This document shows positions 57,836-64,000 of a stretch of DNA of 64,000 nucleotides, piece by piece. A program made the position numbers and the translations under genes. Below the pieces are notes generated by a model. That model saw only the letters and a program-made list of their open reading frames with translations, was not told the DNA's origin and ran no database searches. Within the stretch, counting starts at the first letter, position 1. The number at the start of each line of letters is the position of its first letter. Origin of the DNA: Theobroma cacao (Eukaryota > Streptophyta > Magnoliopsida > Malvales > Malvaceae); NCBI RefSeq assembly GCF_000208745.1, contig NC_030859.1, positions 5,334,014-5,398,013 on the forward strand, given 5' to 3'.

Positions 57836-58747
57836 CAACTTAATTGGATTAACTTCATAATGAAAAACTCAAATTCTTGTATCAAAGTTTTATGACCTTA
57901 ACATTTTAGGTCAGCTAGATTCCTATTTTCGAAGCTTGGGACATGAATTAATTTTGATTCTTGTTTTGAAAATGATCATGTGCATGGCTAGGCATGTATG
58001 CATGATTGAAATGATAGAATGCTTTCATGTTTATGATTCATTAAGGTTCCAAGACCCTTCTCTTGCTTCATCCAATTTTCATTGCAGCTTTCGATCATCT
58101 TTGCCTGTTTACTTTTCTTTTGGTTACTTTAGGTAACTCCTGATTTCCCTTAAGCACCCTTTCTTTTGATATTTGACTTTTTTGCTCAAGTTTAAAGCTC
58201 TACCATCCTTTTTCCTCATCAATAAGTCTTTTATCGAACAAAGAACGTAATTTCTTTTTTAATTAGTTTATTTCTTTTACCAGTCATCATTCATTTTTAT
58301 GACAATTATTATGTGAAATCATGGGATGGTAAAGAACAAAGAGGTTGAAATAAAGAAGAAAATGAGAGTTTCATATATGAGAATTCAAATAATTCAAGGA
58401 AAAGAAAATTTACAGAGCAAACATTAGATCTTTTAAGTAATGAACACTTAGACCGTTTAAAGAAAACAATGTAATTTCCAACTTTAAGAATTGTCCTTGA
58501 TTGATGCTTTGAGCAAATCTGTAGGTTGCAAACTTCATAACTCCCCCTACTTTGCGAAATTGTGGAGCTCCGTTCATAGTGTATTTTTACCTCAATTTGG
58601 TACTCTACTTGGGCTGACAATTTCATTCCAAATTCCTGCCTTTTGGCCTTAAGCCGCCCTTTTCGAGTTTTCAGCGTGAGCCTCCTCATTTGGATACGAA
58701 TTACCCTTTTCGGGGTTTTCAACACAAACCCCCTTCGTTTTTTTTTT
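57836..58747 (-). mobile_element. Tat/Ogre-type 3' untranslated region
   Basis: Non-coding between the pol stop and the array. The minus-strand open stretch 58309-58725 shows no domain. Confidence 0.5.
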
Positions 58748-60060
58748 TTAAGTATAGTACTTCTTCACCGCGTCCGCGTTTATTGGATTAGGCAAATCCT
58801 CCCCATCGATGTCAACTAAAATCAAAGCTCTTTTTAAAAAAGCCTTCTTTACCACATATGGTCCTTCCCAATTTCGCATCCACTTTCCCCAAAAATCGAT
58901 TTGATTAAGGAGTATTCTCTTGAGAACCAACTCTCCTTCTCGAAACTGCTTGGGACAAACTTTTTTCTCATATGCTCGCATCATCCTTCGTTGGTACATC
59001 TGGCCGTGACAAAGAGCCGCAAGCCTTTTCTCCTTAATTAGATTCAATTGTTCATAGCGAGAGTAGACCCACTCAGCATCTTTCAATTATGTTCCCATCA
59101 AAACTCTCAATGATGGGATTTCTACTTCAACAGGTAGAACTACTTATGTACCATATACTAATAAGTACGGAGTTGCCCCCGTGGAGGTACTTACAAAAGT
59201 TCGATATGCGTGTAAGGCAAAAGAAAGTTTCTCATGCCAGTCTTTATAGACTTCAGTCATCTTTTCAACAATCTTTTTGATGTTTTTATTGGCTGCCTCT
59301 ACCGTTTCGTTCATCTTCGGATGGTAAGTTGTCGAGTTATGATGCTTGATTTTGAATTTAGCGCAAACCTCATTCACCATCGCACCATTCAAATTGCTTG
59401 CATTATCAATAATGATCCTTTCCAATAGCCCATATCTACATATTATCTCCCTTTGGATGAACTTGCACACCACCTTTTGTGTCACATTGGCATAAGAAGC
59501 TGCTTCGACCCGTTACGTGAAATAATCAATGGCCACCAATATGAATCGATGTCCATTAGAGGCTTTTGGAGTAATAAGCCCAATCACATCCATTCCCCAC
59601 ATTGAAAATGGCCAAGGCATCGTGAAAACGTGCAATGGGGCTGGTGGAGCATGGATTCTATCTGCATAAATCTGACACTTGTGGCATTTTCGAGCAAAAT
59701 TTATGCAGTCTGATTCCAATGTCAACCAATAATACCCAACTTTCATAATTTGTCTAGCCAACATATGTCTATTAGCATGAGCTCCACAAGTTCCCTCGTG
59801 GGCTTCTTTCATTATTTTATTGGCTTCAGTAACATCCACATATCTCAAAAGTACTTGATCTCGACTTTTTTTGTAGAGCACTTCTCCGTTAAGGAAGAAA
59901 CCCATTACTAATCTCCTAAGAATCCACTTGTCATTGTCCGTGGCATTCTCAGGATATGCCTGATGCTTGATGTATTGCACGATATCATGATACCACAGCT
60001 TACCATCAACCTCTTCTTCAACATTCAAGCAGTGTGCGGAGACTTCACGGACTTCTAAAT
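58748..60060 (-). pseudogene. integrase domain of the Tat-type pol
   Basis: The HHCC zinc domain reads HEGTCGAHANRH...CHKCQ (59815-59665). The core Asp residues are in MDVIG (near 59592) and IIDNASN (near 59415), and the Glu is in VEAANKN (near 59303). A C-terminal GPYVVKKAF segment lies near 58850. The catalytic triad is visible despite stops between segments. Confidence 0.85.
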
Positions 60061-60553
60061 CAAAAGGGCGTACACCAACTACTTCTTTTATTTTGAACAT
60101 CGCTGCGAGAGTGGCCAAAGCATCAGCAATCTGATTCTCTTCTTGAGGCAAATGGTTGAAGCTAATTTTCTTGAACTGTTTACTTAATTCTGTAACCAAC
60201 TTTTGATATGGAACCAGTTTAGAATCTCTAGTTTCCCATTCGCCTTTCATTTGACATATCACTAAAGCTGAATCCCCGTAAACCTCTATCGTGTCGACTT
60301 GCATGTCGATTGCTACTTGTAATCCCATTACCCACACCTCATACTCCGCCATATTATTAGTACAGTTAAAATCCAATCTTATCGTGGCTGGATAGTATTT
60401 TCCATATGGAGAAATCAACACTGCTCTAATTTCGTGCCCCAAAGTATTAGATGCCCTATCAAAATACATTTTCCATGGATTAAGCTCATTGGGATCATCA
60501 TTTTCTATGTGCAAGATGGCCATCAAATCTTCATCTGGAAAGTCGAAACTCAC
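60060..60553 (-). pseudogene. second (archaeal-type) RNase H domain
   Basis: MYFDRASN (Asp), NNMAEYEVWVMGL (Glu), VYGDSALVICQ (Asp) and NQIADALATLA (Asp) give the four acidic positions of an active RNase H, all kept. This is the extra RNase H of Tat/Ogre elements, continuous as one open segment with the integrase zinc region. Confidence 0.85.
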
Positions 60554-60559
60554 AGGTTC

Positions 60560-60990
60560 ATAATCCTCAATAGCTCAATCTGTGAGGAAATCAGTGATGA
60601 CGCTCCCTTTGATTGATTTTTGGGACACATACACAATATCATACTCAGACAGTAGAACTTGCCATTGTGCTATTCTTTTAGACAGGATAGGTTATTCGAA
60701 AATATACTTGATGGGATCCAATTTGGCCACCAACCATGTTGTGTGAAACAACCTATATTATCGGAGCCTCTAGGCAGTCCATGCTAGCGCATAACACATC
60801 TTTTTTAGCACCGAGTATTTGGACTCATACTCCGTAAATTTCTTGCTCAAGTAATATATGGCATATTCTTTCTTCCCCGTTTCATAATGCTGCCCCAGTA
60901 CACATCTTATGGAATTCTTGTTCACAGTCAAATACAAAATAAAAGGTTTTTCAGCCGTTAGTGGTACCAACACCAGTGGATTTGTGAGAT
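60560..60990 (-). pseudogene. first RNase H domain, decayed
   Basis: PFILYLTVNKNSIRCVLGQH...YYLSKKFTEYESKYS (60950-60800) is the retroviral-type RNase H following RT. It is broken by stops after YALAWTA (60770) and again near 60580-60700. Confidence 0.8.
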
Positions 60991-61294
60991 ATTCTTTTAT
61001 TTTATCAAAGGTTATCTGACATTCTTCATTCCACTCTCCTAAGTCTCGTTTTCGAAGCAGCTTGAAGATTGGATCACATTTAAAGGTGAGCTAGGATATA
61101 AATCGAGCAATGTAATTCAACCTCCCTAAAAATCCTCTCACTTCTTTTTGTGTTTTGAGAGGTCGCAATTCTTGAATAGCTTGTATTTTATCCTGGTCCA
61201 CTTCAATTCCTTTTTCACTTACTACAAACCCTAACAATTTTCCAGAAGTAACACCAAAAGTACATTTGGCAGGATTTAACTTGAGCTGAAACTT

Positions 61295-61894
61295 TCAAAA
61301 TCTCTCGAACAACTTCTTGAGATTGACAGTATGATCCCTTTCTGTACGAGATTTTGCAATCATGTCATCCACATATACCTCTATCTGTTTATGCATCATA
61401 TCGTGGAATAAAGTTACCATTGCCCTTTGGTAGGTGGCACCTGCATTTTTCAATCCAAATGGCATTACTTTGTAACAAAATATTCCCCACATGGTTACGA
61501 ACGTTGTTTTTTTCATATCTTCGGGTGCCATCTTAATCTGATTGTACCCTAAAAAACCATCCATAAATGTGAATATAGCATGTTTTGTTGTATTGTCCAT
61601 AAGAGTATCGATATGTGGCAAAGGGAAGCTATCCTTCGGACTTGCTCTGTTCAAATCCCTGTAATCAATGCACATTCGAACTTTTCCATCTTTCTTAGGA
61701 ACCGGGACTATATTAGCTACCCATTCAGGATACTTAGCCACCACTAAGAACCCAGCATCAAATTGCTTTTTTACTTCTTCTTTAATCTTCAGCAACATAT
61801 CTAGCTTCATCCTTCTTAATTTCTGTTTAATCGGTTTGCAATCCGATCTCAAAGGTAACTTGTGTATAACAATGTCAGTATTAAGATCTGACAT
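61295..61894 (-). pseudogene. reverse transcriptase domain
   Basis: A long open segment of 199 codons has PEWVANIVPVPKKDGKVRMC, DYRDLNRASPKD, FMDGFLGYNQIKMAPED, MPFGLKNAGATYQRAM and the catalytic YVDD (near 61370). It is intact here, but neighbouring segments are not in the same open frame. The wording matches plant Tat-lineage RT. Confidence 0.9.
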
Positions 61895-63008
61895 GTCTTG
61901 ATATGACTAAGCAAACACATCCACATACTCACGAAGTAATTCTTCTAGCTTCTGCCGTTCACCAGATGATAGCGAGGTACAAATCGTAACCTCTTTCTTT
62001 TCTTCCCCATTTCCCAGGTTAATCGTTTCTGTGAGTTCCTGATGAGGTAAAATCTCTCTTTCCTCCTGTTCTAACATCTCGACAAATTAGGGGGTAAGTC
62101 ATAGTCATCCACTTCCTCTTCATTTTGTAATTCATCAACATTCAAAACTTTCTCAAAATCCACATTCAAATTGTTTTTTAGATTGTTTTCATGTTCATTA
62201 TTTAAAGACTTGCAAATAGGTACATTCAGACACTTGTGTAGGCAAGTATTTATTGGCTAAAAGAATAAATAAAAAGGAAATATGCGAAAAGGTTAATTAA
62301 TTATGAAACACATCATGCTTTGTCGTTTTAAATGATTAAGGTAACAGAAAACCCTACTTAAATAAGAAATTACTCTTGACGGCCTTAGGCATAGGCATTT
62401 AGGTAAAATCATTTATTACATTTCCAAAGACTTAAAGATGACGGGTAACTCTGTGGCTGTCCAATTGATTAGCTCCTCTCCCGGCAGTACTGGATACACC
62501 ATAGGGACCTTCTCATTAGGTTCTTCGTCTTTGATCATATGGATTGATAGCTCATCAAACATCCGCAGAACCTGATTGACTTCCTCCGATGCCTTGTTGT
62601 GAATGTAACCTGCGGAGCGAAAAGTCTCATACAAGTGTGGAATTGTCCTTTTCTCAAATTTTTCTCTCTTTCCCTTTAACTGAACCATCCTCTTAATCTT
62701 CTTTAGGGCTGTCAATTTCTTTCTCTCTTCTTTGGTAGATTTGTACCACAAACCGAACCTTTCCTCATTCTTGATTGGAGTTAAAGGATGACTAATTCCT
62801 TGTAAATTCTTCCCTAGCCCCAAACCAGCACGGCATCCTTTTCCTACTATCTGTTTAACCCCAATTTTAAGTTGCTACTAACAAACGAGGAGTCGGTATC
62901 ACTTCTCCTTCCCTCACATAAGTAGCATTAACAAATTCAAAAGATCTGAAAGAGCATTTTGGGATTCTTCTACTACCTCTACATAGGGAGCATATGAGGG
63001 TTGAATAG

Positions 63009-64000
63009 TGTCAAACCCTATTCTATAAAATAATTACGACGTCATTTACATGCTCAATCGAATGTTTACATATTGAGGAATTTCGAGAAATCGTTAAAAG
63101 ATAATATTGCCCCTAATGGTACCATTAAGTCAATTAAGCCTCAAACTAGTTCAAATAGGAATTTTAAGGTGAAATTAAGAGTTTCACAATTTAGGGATGA
63201 CTCAAAATGGTAATTCGGAGTTTGAGGATCAATTTGGAGTCAAATCGAAATTTTCATTATCTAAGGGCAAAATGATCATTTGCCACTTGGGGACAAAATG
63301 AGAATTTTTAGAAAAGATTTTTTTGGCCCCATTTAACTTATTGGAGTATAATTTGAGGGTTTGGCAGTGAAAAAGTTTAATTTCGGTGATTTCTGGAGTG
63401 TATGGGTAAAATCGTAATTTTTCCACTCGCGGACAAAATTTGAGATTTTGAGAGAATTTAGATCACATTTGACAAATTGGAGAATGGTATGAGTATAAGG
63501 GATGAAAAATATGTCTATGGGAAAATTTTCATTTTTTGGGGCAAAAATGTAATTTTTGACTTTTACGGGGGTAAAAGTGTAAATTTCAAAAATTACTCCA
63601 CCAAGACTTTGGATAAGTCTGAGAATTTTATCTGAGCTATGGACATGTGGGACAAGTGTATGGTGAAAATTTGGAAACAAATGAATGGCTAGAATTTAAG
63701 AAATTAATAAAACAAAAAAATGAATAAAATAATATTATATTATTTTAGCCTTTAAAAAGGCCAAAATTTCCATAATTCTCATCTTCTTCAAGCTGTCCAA
63801 ACCAGGAGAGAAAATGGGGAAAAGAAATAAGAACCCTAGCTGAAAAATTTGGAGAAAATCAAGAGAAATCAAGAAATCAAGCATTAAAAAGGTAAATTTC
63901 ATTGATTTTCCTTGTGATTTTCACTACCCATGCATTTTTTTCTCATTTCCATGCAAAATTAGAAAGTGGGTATGGACACCCATGCTGGCCAAACCTCCAT
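63009..64000 (+). mobile_element. LTR family D, second copy, cut by window end
   Basis: Begins TGTCAAACCCTATTC and aligns with 52420 onward for nearly 1 kb, in the same direction. It interrupts the minus-strand Tat-type element between its protease-side coding sequence (EFVNATYVREGEVIPTP near 62935) and whatever lies beyond. It is therefore a nested, younger insertion. The left flank is AATAG. Confidence 0.8.

Larger units (their letters stand above)
58748..63008 (-). pseudogene. Ty3/gypsy Tat/Ogre-lineage pol remnant
   Basis: Read from high to low coordinates. A protease-RT linker (GLGKNLQGISHPLTP, from about 62823) comes first, then reverse transcriptase, a first RNase H, a second archaeal-type RNase H and integrase. 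The end is NADAVKKYYT followed by a stop at 58748-58750. The dual RNase H order is diagnostic of the Tat/Ogre lineage. Many stops and shifts are present; for example the Lys codon after DYFT is TAA near 59511. The upstream part (gag, protease) is cut at 63008 by an inserted LTR, and continuing sequence would lie beyond the window. Confidence 0.9.

Noticed and set aside
52420..63008. Treating the two family D repeats as the LTRs of one retrotransposon
   Set aside because: Internal pol is on the opposite strand with its own 3' LTR and polypurine tract, and there is no primer-binding site after 55329.

Overview
The window is AT-rich nuclear DNA from a plant, most likely a eudicot. It has spliced genes with GT-AG introns, plant-type LTR retrotransposons, a Mutator-like element with a captured Ulp1 protease gene, MITEs, and two plant-specific single-copy genes. 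I cannot name the species. One undetermined base (n) lies near 53865.

Layout. Positions 1 to about 24000 are repeats with no intact host gene: a solo gypsy-type LTR (729-2269), a miniature TRIM-like element (4019-4528), a second solo LTR with a perfect 5-bp target duplication (6941-8310), and a 10.85-kb Mutator-like element (9362-20208) with about 105-bp terminal inverted repeats and a perfect 9-bp target duplication. The last carries a decayed Ulp1-protease gene (+) and a decayed transposase gene (-) pointing at each other, plus several tandem arrays sharing one GTGACACG-like motif. It sits inside the LTR of a wrecked gypsy element whose gag remnant follows (20472-21216). Then come minus-strand relatives of the two solo LTRs (21217-22717 and 23048-23885).

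The gene-bearing middle holds three host genes. The first is a 22-coding-exon gene for a FUSED/TWO-IN-ONE (TIO) type kinase (26583-36824, +; assembled product 1355 aa). The second is an intronless secreted glycine-rich protein gene (42148-42777, +). The third is an 8-coding-exon triple-KH RNA-binding protein gene of the BTR1/NOVA-like type (44458-50300, -; 334 aa). For both spliced genes every exon joins in frame, which supports the models. Three MITEs lie between and beside them; two are the same family in opposite orientation.

Positions 52420-64000 are again repeats: a 2.9-kb solo-like LTR (52420-55329), a minus-strand Ty3/gypsy Tat/Ogre-type element (3' LTR starting at 56756, a roughly 1-kb array of about 60-bp units, and a decayed pol with dual RNase H), and a second copy of the 2.9-kb LTR family inserted into that element at 63009 and running off the end.

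The three host genes are not a pathway: one acts in cytokinesis, one is probably secreted to the wall, and one binds RNA. The most unusual structures are the Ulp1-carrying Mutator-like element and a 111-bp tandem duplication that gives TIO a second, out-of-place 3' splice site before its last coding exon.
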